In this document: one piece after another, positions 1 to 12,700 of the stretch
How the letters are laid out: each line of letters starts with the position of its first letter
Position numbering within the stretch: the first letter of the stretch is position 1
DNA from: Paralichthys olivaceus
Lineage: Eukaryota > Chordata > Actinopteri > Pleuronectiformes > Paralichthyidae
DNA length: 64,000 bases
Direction of reading: 5' to 3'
Assembly: GCF_024713975.1 (NCBI RefSeq)
Contig: NC_091096.1
Span: 6,141,501 to 6,205,500, forward strand
Notes under the pieces: generated by a model
What the model was told of the DNA's origin: nothing
Database searches by the model: none
Seen by the model: the letters and a program-made list of their open reading frames with translations, nothing else
Translations under genes and position numbers: made by a program

Positions 1-2
1 TC

Positions 3-68
3 AAGCTGCTCTACAAGCTCCACAGGGAAGGTGTGACCAAGCTCAGCCTGACACACTGCACAGCTTAG
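3..68 (+). CDS. Possible C-terminal end of an unidentified gene
   Basis: From the left edge one frame is open for 21 codons and ends at TAG (66-68). The residues read KLLYKLHREGVTKLSLTHCTA, which has a coding-like composition. The rest of the gene would lie to the left of the window. I do not recognise the protein and there is too little sequence to exclude chance. If real, the AT-rich DNA that follows would be its 3' untranslated region. Confidence 0.22.
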   Translation, partial: KLLYKLHREGVTKLSLTHCTA

Positions 69-645
69 ACATAGTGTTGGGTGTTTTCAGAGTCGACTCC
101 AGAGGCCGTGACCCAGATACATCAGCTCAGTTCAGACTTCTGTTGTGTCCCACAATGCATGATAAGTGTTGACGACATTCACGACACATTCATCCTACAA
201 ACACACGCTGTAGTTTCACATGAAGAGGTCAGACTCACCCCGGACGTAGCTCACACACTCATTCAGGATGTGGTTGTGTTCAGTACGGTTAGGATTTTTT
301 TTATGCTGCTCACTTGCCTTCATTACTCTCCTTTGCATGTCTGCTGGCTGTGGCTTAACAGCTCGAACAGAGCAGAAGTCTATTGTAACTGGAGTCTGCA
401 GGGGATTTAGCTGTAGAGTCAGAAATAGTCAAATCATCCAGTTGTGTTTAATTCAGTATTGACTGATTAATCGCCTATTACAACAGTACACTGATTCTGA
501 AAATCAATACATGGAAATCACTGCCTAATCTCAGGGAAGGAGTTAGATCAGTGTTTTTTTGTAATCAGATTCAACGCCTCAGAGAGGTGCCGTTTCCTGT
601 TTTCAGGCCTTTTCCCCCGTGAGGTGTGAAGATTTGTTTACAAGA

Positions 646-701
<56 letters not shown>
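646..701. repeat. (CA)n microsatellite
   Basis: About 28 uninterrupted CA dinucleotides, followed by CG and a short TATATA run. The long open frames across it are artefacts of the repeat. Confidence 0.97.
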
Positions 702-703
<2 letters not shown>

Positions 704-2814
704 ATATATAAATATACTTGTGTGTCTTTTATTCTATGTAGAAAGTTTGACCGTCCACACCAATTTTTGGAATAATAATCAACATTCCAACAAAAAGCCA
801 TAAATTCATGAACAGAAAGTATGTTGTCGTTAAAATACAGAATCAAAGAAAGTGGTATCAACCTACATTAGGTTCTGAGAACAAGATTTTAAGATTTGAA
901 ATATATATACATATATAACAGTTGAATAGCCACGCTAGCGGTTACATTCAAGTCACACGAGTTAGATACCTGGCAACTTTTGAAAAACCTAATACGTCAT
1001 TTAACAACACTTTCTGTTCTGAAAGTATTTCCAGACACTGCGGCACAATAATAATAAAAATATGTTTTTTTACAAGTTTCTGAAGTTAATAGTCTATTTT
1101 CTGCCCAGGAAGTAAAAATAAACATATCTCCATACATTACTTTGTTTGATGAATAAAAAAAATTATCAATAATTTTTGTTAAATTCTTCAAAATTGCTTC
1201 ATGTTGCACAAATATTTATTGATTTATTTATTGAGTGTTTGAGGAGTCTGGAGTAACTTTCTTTACAGCAGAAATTCAGTTGCATAAAATGACCTTCATG
1301 TTTGTCAAAGATCTATTTTTCAAAGGTTTAGTGTCTGTGATGTAATGGCAATACATGAGAGCCACACACTGGGGCAGAGCTTTTACTGGCTATTTGTAAA
1401 TCTGTTCCTAAGTTTTTGTGTCAAGTCTTTACTAAACAAACTTCTAATGACCTTCAAACTAAATCAGGTTGTAACTTCACGGTGAAGATAAAACTTCAGG
1501 GAGTCGCTGATTCTCTCCAACAAATTAACACATCCTAAAACCACTAATTGTCGCTTTTGAACTCGTTTTCTTTTTTGTAAAGATGAAACAAATGAAATTG
1601 AACATGTTAGCGAGCTTTAGCGCTGCTGATTCTATGACCTTTGGTCTCCGAGCTTCATACTGAATGTACAGACACGATTTTCTCAAATAACTCTCTCAAG
1701 TGTTTTTCCCTTTAAAACCCGACATCTTAGCTAGTAAAAACTTCTATAAAGAAACATAATGCAACGTAAGCAATAGAACTTCCAAATGCAAACAACTGTC
1801 TTTGTAAAAGTAGTTTGAAATGACTTTGTTTTATCTATATATGCATACATAGAGAAGTTTGCATGTTCTGTAGTATTCATGCACATTAGTGGCAAATCCA
1901 ATTATGTTAACCTAACTGCTTTGGCTATTTAGTGTAACGTTGAGTAATTTGAGATAATTACATAATTTTTTTGTGAAATGCAATTTCAAACTTTTAATGT
2001 TTAAGTTAAATAGTTTGATGAGAGACATGTCAACCAAATATTCTCTGGTAGCTCATCATGCTAAACAGGTCTTACGTTAGTTGCATCCGCTTGTTCCATT
2101 ATCTAAGCAACCTGGCTGTTAAGTGGGTGTTCTTAATACATAACAGCTATTTTATGTTGTGAAACGCGTTTTAATTTCACGGTGCGTAGATCTCCACTTA
2201 TTAAATTCATGTAACTGTCCAGGAAACAAAAGTGTTGGATCAAAGTGCAATTTGGCCGTTTCTCCCAAAAATGAGGCGAAAATGTGACGTTTGAGGGAAG
2301 GCTACTATAATACGACCATCTTGTGACGTGTGACCCTGCGCTAGCGTGGCTGAGACATCATAAACATTTTGGACACAGTTTATTCAGTCATTTACTACTA
2401 ACTGATCTTGAGCTTTACCACTATTTCAATAATACTCTATTTAATATTGAGCCTTTTTGACTGGGGAAAGCTATCAACTCATCATATAACCATATAAATC
2501 CCAATATAAAACGATTGAAATGCTGCATCTTTAAAAAAAAAAGCATGATCCATTTAAACGACATTGCATGCGAGGCACTAACAAATCTTTTAGGCTAGTT
2601 TTATACAACCTTTTTGAAGCTTGTTTTGAGGGTAAATTTGAGTTCTTTGCTATTGTTTGTATTCCTGATGGTGTATTCAAATATCACCAGTGTCTTTGTA
2701 TGACGGACATTTGAAAGCTAAAAAAGAAACCTACTGCTATATTCCACATGGGACCAAAACCTCTACAGATCAACTTAAAAATGAACAGCTTTATTTTTTA
2801 TAAGTGTAGATAAT

Positions 2815-3117
2815 CTAGGGTCCCTGACAGACGCTCCACCCCATCACACCAGACTGCAGCAGACTGGGGTCTGTGGGGTGGAGGACGACGGGGGCCCGAG
2901 CGGTGAAAGCTGGCCACATGACCGTCTCATGCGTCTGCAGCATGTGCTTGATCCGCGTTGCAAATTCAGGCTTAGGCTGAGGTTTAATACAAAGAGCAAT
3001 GCAGTCATCGACACTCTGAAGATGCAGTGTGCGCTTTTGTGCTCCTTGAGATTTAGCGTGGCGAGCATTTTCCTGCCACCCTGTCCCACACAAAACAGTT
3101 TTTGTCTGTCTCCTTAG
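2815..3117. other. GC-rich island open in several frames, function unknown
   Basis: A block of about 300 bases is clearly GC-richer than the flanks and stays open in three frames. The longest minus-strand frame (3093-2815) lacks an obvious initiator and has no domain I recognise. It could be a decayed exon, a transposon fragment or a conserved noncoding element. Nothing in the sequence decides between these. Confidence 0.3.
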
Positions 3118-3626
3118 ACAAGATGAATATATCAGATAGTTAACGTCTTTGTCTCATCTCTGAATCACAGTGCAGTCACCACCACGACCACCACCAACAC
3201 ACACAAGGTTAGCTGAATTTAGGCCATTTAATTAATGAATTGTCCCTTCATTAGGAATGTTATATATGCACACCAAAGACCATGTGTTTAGACAACTCAC
3301 ACTAAGTATTGTTGTAGAATAAAATGATTGTTTTTTCAAAATATTGAATTTCACTTTTTGTGGCACAAAAAATTGATTTGAAACTTTTTTAGTTTCAGCC
3401 AAAGTAACGTATAGTGGAATTTATATGTGACTCCATGAATGTTCTCTTGTAGCTTGACTCGTTTGAAAAATTCACTGCCGCTGACGTGAATGCTGGACGT
3501 TTTACTTCTCCTAAAAGTTTCTCTTAATTTTTAAGATAAAAGTGAAGAATGTGTGTCGACATATCTTAAGTGTGTTACTTTTAAAATGACCAGACAGTGA
3601 CAGACGTAATCTTAACATAAACTGTC

Positions 3627-3632
3627 TTTATT
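3627..3632 (-). other. rab27b: Polyadenylation signal of rab27b
   Basis: AATAAA on the minus strand about 880 bases after the rab27b stop codon. It is the first good signal in that direction, so the transcript probably ends near 3610. Confidence 0.6.
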
Positions 3633-4512
3633 CCAAATGCAGCATTATACAGGACTCCAACAACCCTTTAACATTATTGTAGTTGTGTTCAATCTGCATG
3701 GCAACTTTCTTCCATAAAGCATAAAAAAGCTTGGCTGCTTATGTACATGTTGTATAAAAGTCATAAATCATGTAAGGGACTGTGCTATATTGGTCGTTCA
3801 TATAAGAATGTCTTAAGTGTTTTTCGATTATACTCCATGGTAAATATACATTTTGTGCCTGCATACTCCTTCCATCAATGCCTCAATGTGTCAAATTAAA
3901 ACGGTATTTTTCTCTGATATGACTCATTTGAAGATGATTTGGTTTTTTTGCTGAATCACAATCACTAGGGTGTTTTTTTAAACAGGGTTCATCGAGTTAA
4001 ATCATAGTCTATTCAATACTTTTTAAATATGATACTGACCAATTAAATACATTTTCATGGTCAGGGTTAACTGCAACTGGGATACGCATAATAACCAATT
4101 ACAAATTATTAATTTAATCAGGTTAATTTAAGTTTTATAATGAACTTGAATGTTTATGCCAGGCAATAGAACATAAAATATAAAATTTGAAGACTTCTCA
4201 TAACCTTCTAAGACTCTTTAAGTGGAAAGTGGAATCTGAGGTGGAATTTAACCTTTTAAATTAGAATCTTTTAAGACCTGATGCTTAACGATGCACAGGC
4301 TGCAAATAAATAATGTGACAGGGAGGATTTACACTTAACTGTACTGCTTTCAGTGAAAAGGGATATTTTTCATAGTATGAATCAAATCTTTGTGGAACTG
4401 ATCTTCTGTCTTACCTAGCAGGCACCTTAGTCAAGCTCCATAAACCGGTAGCTTCTCAAGCTACAGTGTCACTCAGAGCAGACGTGTAAACAGTGGCTGC
4501 CGGTGTCTGAGA

Positions 4513-6888
4513 TCAACAAGCACACGTTCTCCTGACACGAGCCTCCTGCACATCGTGGGTGATGACGATGCTGCCGTTGGGTTCAGAGCTGGGGCCCACG
4601 TACGTGCTCTGCTCCATCCTCTTCATCACCAGGTCCAGCAGGGTGGTCACTGCCTTGTCCACATCCACACCCGTCACTGCACTTGTCTCAAAGTAGGGGA
4701 TGCTGAGGGAAACAGAGAGGCGTTTAGGAAGAGGTGGATGACGCCAAGTCCAGCATTGAAAATGGTATAGACATCCAGGAATATCTTCACATGTACCAAA
4801 GGGTCTGTTACTGATCAGGCTAAAATCATCAAGTTATGTCAAGAATATTCCGATTTTTTCAAGAAACTTTGCAAAATCTAAAAGTAGAATATGAGATGAG
4901 GAAACACCTCAACACCATCGAGACAATCTACATGTAGCAATTACACTAAAAGGTAAGAAAATTGCTTATATAGCATATCTATGAATCTATTGACCCTTGA
5001 GGCTGAACTTCTAGAGCCCCATCCCATGTTGGGAACTGCCTGTTGAATCACCTGATTCAGAGCCAAAGACCAAAGCAGAATGTGTGGAAGAAAGCTGACT
5101 AGCACCATCCTGAGGTGAAGTGGTGATAGAAGTAAAGTAGGATCTTACCAAACCAATTTTTAAGGGTTTGTGGAAAGTTCACCAAATTACATCTAAGAAG
5201 AACAAGCTGGGATGATAAGGCCTAAACTATTCTGTGAGCTCATGAAGTGGCCATATTTCTTAAAATGTACATGATCATTATTTTGATTTTGGACTCTACT
5301 AGAATAGCATGTCTTTCGGGTTTATTATATAACTAATACAAATGTAATCACTAAATATTTAACGAATAAACCTTTTTCTGTCTTTCCTCTGTGAAATAAG
5401 TGTGAATGTAAATCAGGTGTTTGAGGCTCAGATGAGGTATCAGGGTAAATTTCAAAAAACAATAGTATGTATTTAAAGCCTCACCCGTATCTGTCTGCCA
5501 GATCTTTAGCCTGTCTGGTATGAACATCCCGCAGGTCTCGCATGTCGGCCTTGGTGCCCACCAACACGATATCTGGATTATCACAGTACGCGTTGGCCTG
5601 TAGCTGACCTGCTCCAACACAGAGAAAAGTCATTAATAATTTATTGCAAATAATAAAACTGGCATGATTAGTAAACTTAAAACTCAAGTTAAGAAGAGTC
5701 AACACTATAACACTGGAAACAGGCGACTTTGCATTTGGCTCTGAGCAGCAACAGGAGAGGAGACATTGATTGAAGAGGAGTATTGATCTGGAGCAGAGGA
5801 AGCTGCTGAGATGACACATACTCATCCAGTTCCTGACGTTGAGGAAACTTTGCTGATTGGTCAAGTCAAACATCAGCAGGAAGCCCATGGCGTCTCTGAA
5901 GAAAGCCGTAGTGAGGCTGCGGAATCTGAGAACACACACAACCATTGTTATTCAGCATGAAGCTTTTTACGCGCAGATTTTTCAACATGCTGAGGTTGGT
6001 CCAGACTGAAGTATCTCAGCAACCCATTTATGTTTTGACATATTTGAAATATTTTTTACTGCATGATTTTTGGCCGGTGTGGTCCTCAGATTGTAACCAG
6101 AGAAAATAGAAGAGAAAAATATTCGAAATAACAACATAACATTTGAAATAAGCTGTGGACACATTCATGTTCATCAAAGGATGAATTAAACCTCAGGACT
6201 GAAACTGATCAGGCCAATCACAGACACTTATCTCGAACGGGGCAGGTTCGATACGATGACTGACAAAGCAGCTTCCAATGAGAGCGTCACTGAGGCACAT
6301 TCATTAACCATCAAGGGGGCTGTCACTGATTTGAAAGGGGTCTGTCTATTCTGTAATCGAACAAACTGGATGGTACATTTTCCATAAAAGAAGAATCAAT
6401 ACTAACTCCTTCCCAAATTCAATTTGGCTATGCAGCAATATTACCACTAGGTGTCACCAAAGGAAGACATGTTCAACTCCTCCATGAAGGGTTGAAATGA
6501 ACGTGTTTATCGTGTCAAATTTAACTTGAACATAGAACGAAATGTACCTTTCTTGTCCTGCTGTGTCCCAGAGCTGAAGGTGGACTTTGAAGTTCCTCTC
6601 AGTCGTCCCATCAGCACCCGTCCCTGTGTATATCTGAACAAAGCCGCAAAATATTTGAATCCAAGTTATACGATTTTTAATGCACTGGTGATGTGACAAT
6701 GAAGGCCTTGTCGGATCACATTGGGCATCACTCACCACTCTCTTTTCCCTGAAGTCGATGCCCACTGTGGTTGTGAACTTGCGGTTGAACTTGTTGTCGG
6801 TGTACCTGTAGAGGAAGGTGGTCTTCCCCACCCCAGAGTCGCCGAGTGCCAGCAGCTTGATCATGTAGTCATAGTCCCAGTCAGCCAT
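4513..6888 (-). CDS. rab27b: Rab27b small GTPase
   Basis: Rab27 GTPases tether secretory and lysosome-related vesicles (melanosomes, dense granules, exosomes) to effectors such as synaptotagmin-like proteins at the plasma membrane. Five coding exons join in phase: 6888-6736, 6633-6548, 5925-5822, 5608-5485 and 4702-4513, giving 218 aa, the usual length. Visible motifs are the P-loop GDSGVGKT (residues 16-23), the switch I region [15 protein letters not shown] (73-79), the Rab27-typical [22 protein letters not shown], and ETSA. The C-terminus ends Cys-Ala-Cys, a double-geranylgeranylation signal. The base-recognition motif reads TKAD (133-136) instead of the usual NKxD. The [10 protein letters not shown] loop and the neighbouring poli gene (as on human 18q21) favour rab27b over rab27a. 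An acceptor 21 bases upstream of ATG implies noncoding 5' exons. Confidence 0.95.
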
Positions 6889-6909
6889 CGTGCAGATGAG
6901 TGCTCAACC

Positions 6910-9600
6910 TGCCACAGAAGTGAACTCTCAGTACAATATTTTGCAAACTGTAATAGGTACATTTTATGATTGTTATTCCCTAAGGCACCAAGAAAACAAT
7001 ACTCTGGAGCAGAAATTATCAGGTGATTAATCAGTTCATCAGCTTAGTGAAATTTATTAGCAACTGATTTGATATCTGATTAATTATGAAAGTTGGGTTT
7101 TAAACAAGATGCAAAAAAAAAAAAAGAAACACTTGAACTTTGCTCCTTTTGCTCCTCAAAAGTGAATCTTTGATAGTATATGTTGGATTTTGGTCTGTTG
7201 GTGAAACAGAAACTAACATTTGTATGTATTTGCTTTGGCTTTGGGGAACAATGTGGTCATTAATAGCCTAAACAAACAAGATGAGATGATGAGATGACAA
7301 GATGAGGACCATAAGATAGAGGACTCTGTTGATATTCTACCTGAACTTAGTGTTTTCCAAGTTTTCAAGAACGTGTCTCAATAGGAAATTAAAGGTACAG
7401 TGTGTAGAATTTAGTGATATCTAGTGTTAAAATTGCATAATGCAGCTGAACAACATGGTGGCCTCCATAGAGTGGGACCCCTCCATGTAAATATGAAGTA
7501 TTTAAATATAAAGGGCCTTTTCTGGGGTTAAGAAAACTACAATTCATATAATTTAGATGAAATGAACAAGTGAAAACATCATGAGGATTATTCTACATTA
7601 AATTTCTGCCAATAGATCCCTTTCACCTAAATCTTACACACTGGACCTTTAAACGAAGCCGCACTTTAAACACAACACTGAAGATTATTTTTAATGATAC
7701 ATTAGCCATTCATTTAAAATAAGTTCAACAGCCTTGTTTGCTTTAGTAAATGAACAAACTGTGAACACATGGAGACTGGCTTGGTTGTCCTCTGAGTAGT
7801 GTTTTGTTGTTTGACAGCACCTGAAGGCAGCACCAAAAACTTATTTTCCCCCCCAGGGACCTGAGCGTGATTAATCCGTCCTGTTTATGAATCGATATCG
7901 GATCATTCAAATGAAGATCAATTGTAATCAGAGAATTTTCGACCAACCAGCAATCCAGAAATCAGGAACTTCTGACAGGGTGAATGAAATAAACGTGACT
8001 GGTAGATTCAAATAGAACAGAATAAAGTTGGGTGGTGAGAGTAGGCCCAGATTTCAACAAAATTGCTCTTAATCAAATAATGCAGAATCAAATATGATCC
8101 TGGGGTTTTTGAGGTCAGCGTGAATTAAGGACTGCTGGCAGTTGCCTATCAGTAATCTGGCCTTGCTTATTGGGCGAGTTAACTAGAAAAGAAAGGTTAA
8201 ATTCTTTTCATCTAAGCTGCAGTTTTCAGAGGGTGCAGGGGCATCACACAGGCATAGCAAGACGTCATAACTCCCAGCTCATTAGGCACTGATCACAGAG
8301 GGAGCAGCACATGACTGGAGCTGGCTTCCACATGAGTGGCTCTGACTTATGTGAGCAAAAAAAAAAAAAAATGTTTGGCAGACAGAACTCCTTTTATTGA
8401 CTTATAGGGCTACTGGCAGACAGCTCCACACTGTATGCACACCAGTCAGGTCTCTGCAATGCTTCGGTTACACTTAGCAAACCAAAAAAAGAAGCATGGA
8501 AATCAGATTAGTTCTGTTAGGGATGGTTCAGAGCTCTTATGTCACTAACAGTCCTGAATCACACTATTTCAAATCTTTTAAAAATTCTACTTGCTGGAAT
8601 AGAGTTAGGTTACATGAATACATTCAGGTTTTTACTGTCGTGCAGCAGCGACCACACATGGGACACTACTATGATGTCTGAAGTCATTTCCCATGTGCAT
8701 GATTGATGGTGTTAGATTCTTTGTGATCAGCAGAGTGAGCAGCGTCTTAGTAATCGACTCTCCGATCTACAGCAGTGAGCGTTTACCTGACGAAACACAT
8801 CTCCACGAGGAACACTACCAAAAAACAGCACACTCAGACACAACAGGTTTCTTTGCAAAACATGACGATGTGACAGAAAACAAAGAAAGTTCCTCACCAG
8901 TTTATCTGCAGCCAGTGTCCATTCAGTTTACGCAATTCCTCCTGAACATTCCAAACAATAACTATCATGATGCGATGGCACATAGTAGATCCTGAAACTT
9001 CCCCCTTCTTACATGTGATCCTTGGGAGGGGTCTGAGAGCAGCAGGACCCGAGCGGGGGGGGGGGTGCTTACAGACCTTGTGTCTTCTGGTATTTTTCAT
9101 GAGGACTACACAAAAAAAGGCTCTTTGAATCCTGTTGATGAATAATTGTGCCTCTGTGGATTCCGCTGGAAAAACTAAGACTGAGTTCCAACTTCTTGAA
9201 GCTCACTGACGTAATCCTGCTTCTCTAAACAGTGTAAAAACAAATGAACCTGAAGCTCAAGTCACAATTTAGGCTGCTTAAAGATTTTATGACTTACTTT
9301 GTCCCATGTTTAGGAAAGTAAAACAATACAGTAAAAGGAGATTAAACAAATAATGTTGAAATCAATATCAATCTTTAAAAACAATACATCTAACTAACTC
9401 ACTAATTCCTTAAGTAATTGTGTCAGTAATGCTGATGTGTGTAGCCACTCTTCCTCCTTTCTACTACTGTGTCCTATTTTCTTTTACTTTTAAACCAATG
9501 TTATATTATTTGCTTACTTTTTTACCTGTGGTCCTCCTTCTGTTAATTCTGATATACAGATGTGTCACCAAAAACCAAAAAGCCTCACCAATTTAGACAA
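6910..9600. other. rab27b upstream region / poli-rab27b spacer
   Basis: No coding sequence is recognised. The rab27b 5' noncoding exon or exons should lie here. One candidate is the GC-rich block near 9000-9070, where the minus strand ends in a GTAAGA donor around 9010. A MITE-like element sits at 7391-7650. Poly(A) runs occur near 7110 and 8357, and a G run near 9053. Confidence 0.45.
7391..7650. mobile_element. MITE-like element with 23-bp terminal inverted repeats
   Basis: The left end (7391-7413) starts AAAGGTACAGTGTGTAGAA and the right end (7628-7650) is its inverted copy, matching at about 20 of 23 positions. No open frame lies inside, so it is a non-autonomous DNA transposon. The AAAGGTCCAGTGTGTA-type terminus is common in teleost genomes. 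A shorter related fragment occurs near 62110-62150. Confidence 0.8.
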
Positions 9601-9607
9601 AGTATCT

Positions 9608-9613
9608 TTTATT
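9608..9613 (-). other. poli: Polyadenylation signal of poli
   Basis: AATAAA on the minus strand about 115 bases downstream of the poli stop codon, implying a short 3' untranslated region. Confidence 0.65.
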
Positions 9614-9725
9614 TAGTTCACTCCCAGTCTATTTCTTGAGAACAACTCAACAATAATAAAACTTAATTTTAAATAGAAAAGTAATATGTTTGATTATTAA
9701 CATAAATGATGTTTAGGTGTTCTCT

Positions 9726-12700
9726 CTAACTAGGTTTGAAATACTTGAACAGACTGTTTTCCTGACCTCCTTTTCCTGCAGCCTTTCTGTCTTTGGTCAT
9801 TAACCTTTTCCCTGGTTTCTTGGATGACAAGGTTTTCAGCATCGGCTTCTGCTGCTTCCATTCAGACATCAGCTCCCGTTGAACATCCGGCGGAAGCTCT
9901 GAAAAAACCTCAGGGTCCACATTTCCCGGGAATTTGCAGTCAGAAGACCCAAGGAATGACAGTCTCCCTTCTTCTTTCACTAGGAATCCACTTGTGGCCA
10001 GAGGCCTCTGATGATTCACTGTGGTCGTGCTGCAAGATGGATCCAAGTCGTTAACGGCCCCTTTAATATTTTCTGTAAAAGGCTGTGAAGGTTGTGGTGA
10101 AGGGGCTTTTGGTGTGTGGGGGACATCAGGGACTGTGGTTGGTGCTGAGGAGCTCGTAGAAGTGCTGGGAAAAGAGTTTACGTAGGCAGGAGATAACAGT
10201 TCCACCTGGATATCCTCAGGGAGAAGTTTGAACACTTCTGGGTCAAACTTTTGGGGCAATCGTTGTGTCACGGTGTTGCTTGCTTCATCAAAGTCTGACC
10301 TTGCTGCGCTGCATCCTTTCTGAAGTGGAGCATCTTTTACAGCAACAACAGAGCTTTGTTTCCATTTGGATCCATGTAATGCTGCCTCATAGCTATCAGG
10401 GCTTTTTGTGGTTACTGTCATTTGTGAGGTGTGCTGTATAACCATGTTGTGCACACTGAACTGATGATCCATGCACTGACTGTCTGCGCTCTGAGAGGAG
10501 TCATTCTGCTGGAAAAAAGGAGGAGCTCAGATGATTCAAGGAAAATTCAGAGAACTCACTTTTTCTAAGAATGCCTGAGGACTTGTTTATGCCATAAAAT
10601 CATTTGTTTTGCCTGAGCTTTCACGAGAAAGCATTTACAAAACATTTATGATTGCGACCTCTTCAATCATCCGATCCATCCATCAAATCTCATCACAGGT
10701 GTCGGAAGTCAATGAGCTATATATTTTGATATTTAAACATGACAGATTGTTGCAACAATAAACCTTTTCTAGCAAATGTTACTGCCAACAGCAGCCAACA
10801 GAAAATATTTAAGACTTCATGTAAATCAAATTAAAGACTCTTTACAATCTTCTAAAGCCTTTTTAAGTAGTTTAATGCTTCTTAAAACCTTTTATACCCT
10901 GATGGAAACATGGGAGATTAAATGATCTGCTGTACTTCACCTGACTTTGTGACGAGCTGGTCTGTGTTTTTCTCGGAGAAGTGCCATGTGTGAAGAAAGA
11001 TGTTATGGAACCCTTTCCGCTGACGGCAGCTCCCCTGGTCTGCAGGTTACTAAAGCAAACGTTGATGAGGGTGAGGTGGAAGGAGGTGTTGCTGTCCACC
11101 ATCTTGTGGAAGAGCTTCATGGCCAATGGGACCAGCTGGAGCACAGCATCATCGCTGCGGCCTATAGAGACATTACAGAAAAAAATAAAGCTGAGTTATA
11201 AAGAAGAAACAAATACGAGCACTTTCATGGTGAAGAAAGCTGCCATATATGGAGACTATATTTTGCTCTTGCAGGTGGGGTATTTCAGCATCTGTCTATT
11301 TGCAAGAGCTTACCAGAGGGGATCTTCTGTCCGATGTGGCTGGGGATCGGACACTGTCGGCTCTCGCGACCGAACAACTTGTTGGTTTTTGAGTATCTAC
11401 GGATTGTGAGTCGGAAGGTTTGAGGCTGCCTTCCATCTTTGTTCATCCTAGTTATCAAACAAGTGATAAAGGTTGGATTCAGTGGCTCAAGCATAACACA
11501 TCACAATTTGATTAAAGGGTGGAGAAACCCATCCTGACCTTTCCACCAGACTGCTCAAGAGCTGCTGAATCTTTTGCAAAACATCTTTAGTTGATGACAT
11601 TTTTTTGAACGAGTCTTCATCACTGAGAGACTGCAACATAAAGATTGTGGTAAAACACAATTTTCACTTTGAAAAGGGGAAACTGCAGCTATTTCAATGA
11701 ATGAACAATGAATCTTTGTTTATGAGTTTCTGCAATTTCTACTTTATCAAATTCAACACTTTACTGTTAACAGTTTTCCAGTGCTGGACAGATAACTGGA
11801 CAAATATCGTCCAATTCAAACATTACAGACATTTTTTTTATGTGTACTAAATTAGCTTTTACTCTGTAGCACATTTTCAGTATTTTGCAGAAACTCAAAT
11901 GGATATTGACATGCATTTATAAACCATTTTCCTACATACATAAAAAAATGTTTTAAAGTTATTAGGAAAGTTTCCAGGACATATATACAGGATATATATA
12001 TACAAAATAATACATCAGAGATTAAAGATTTTCCAAAACTCCACCCCACCACCTGCCTTTATTTTCTACTGATGAAATGGGGGACAAGATATTTTGTTTA
12101 CTCATTTGTTACCTCCCTTGATTAATTCCCAGTAAAACACCCCCTCAGGTTAAGTAGATGCTCTGGATACCCCAGCCTACCTGAGGGGCCCCAGTAGGGG
12201 TGACAGGGGAGTCATCAACGCCAATGGCCAGATTCTTCAAGCGCTGGGCACTGGGACCTCCAAACTCTCTCACCAGGTCATTCAATGGGAAGCGCTGCAG
12301 GTCTTGGACACTGACCAAACCCAGGGCTTGAAGTCTTTTAGCAGTTTGGTGACCTATCCCTAAGAGGACATGACGAGACCACACATTTAGCATCAGGAAT
12401 ATTTGACATGAGTGACGTGGGTCAAAGACACATCAAAGAGCTTTTTTAAGAAGCACATCCATGGATGGATTATGAGACAAAGTGCTCCTGAGCACTGCTT
12501 GAAAAAATGCCCCTCAACCTCCCTCTATACCATCAAGACGTGTAGATTGAAAGGGACACAAACCAACTAATAATTGACTCGGATGGCAATTAAAAAATAT
12601 ATTGAAGCCTAGAACCAGGTATGGACAGACACAGAATCTCTTTGGGTTTGTTTTCCATTTATTTGAGTTCTTCTGGTGGCTTTTACTAAAATGTCTAACA

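Larger units (their letters stand above)
69..3600. other. AT-rich stretch with no recognisable gene
   Basis: No reading frame here shows family similarity I recognise. It contains a CA microsatellite (646-701) and many A/T runs. A GC-richer island at about 2820-3117 is open in several frames and is described separately. The right part approaches the poly(A) site of the minus-strand rab27b gene. Confidence 0.5.

Noticed and set aside
571..861. 96-aa minus-strand open frame
   Set aside because: Its core is a translation of the CA microsatellite; the flanks have no coding features.
10981..11409. 142-aa plus-strand frame
   Set aside because: Antisense shadow of poli exons 8 and 9.
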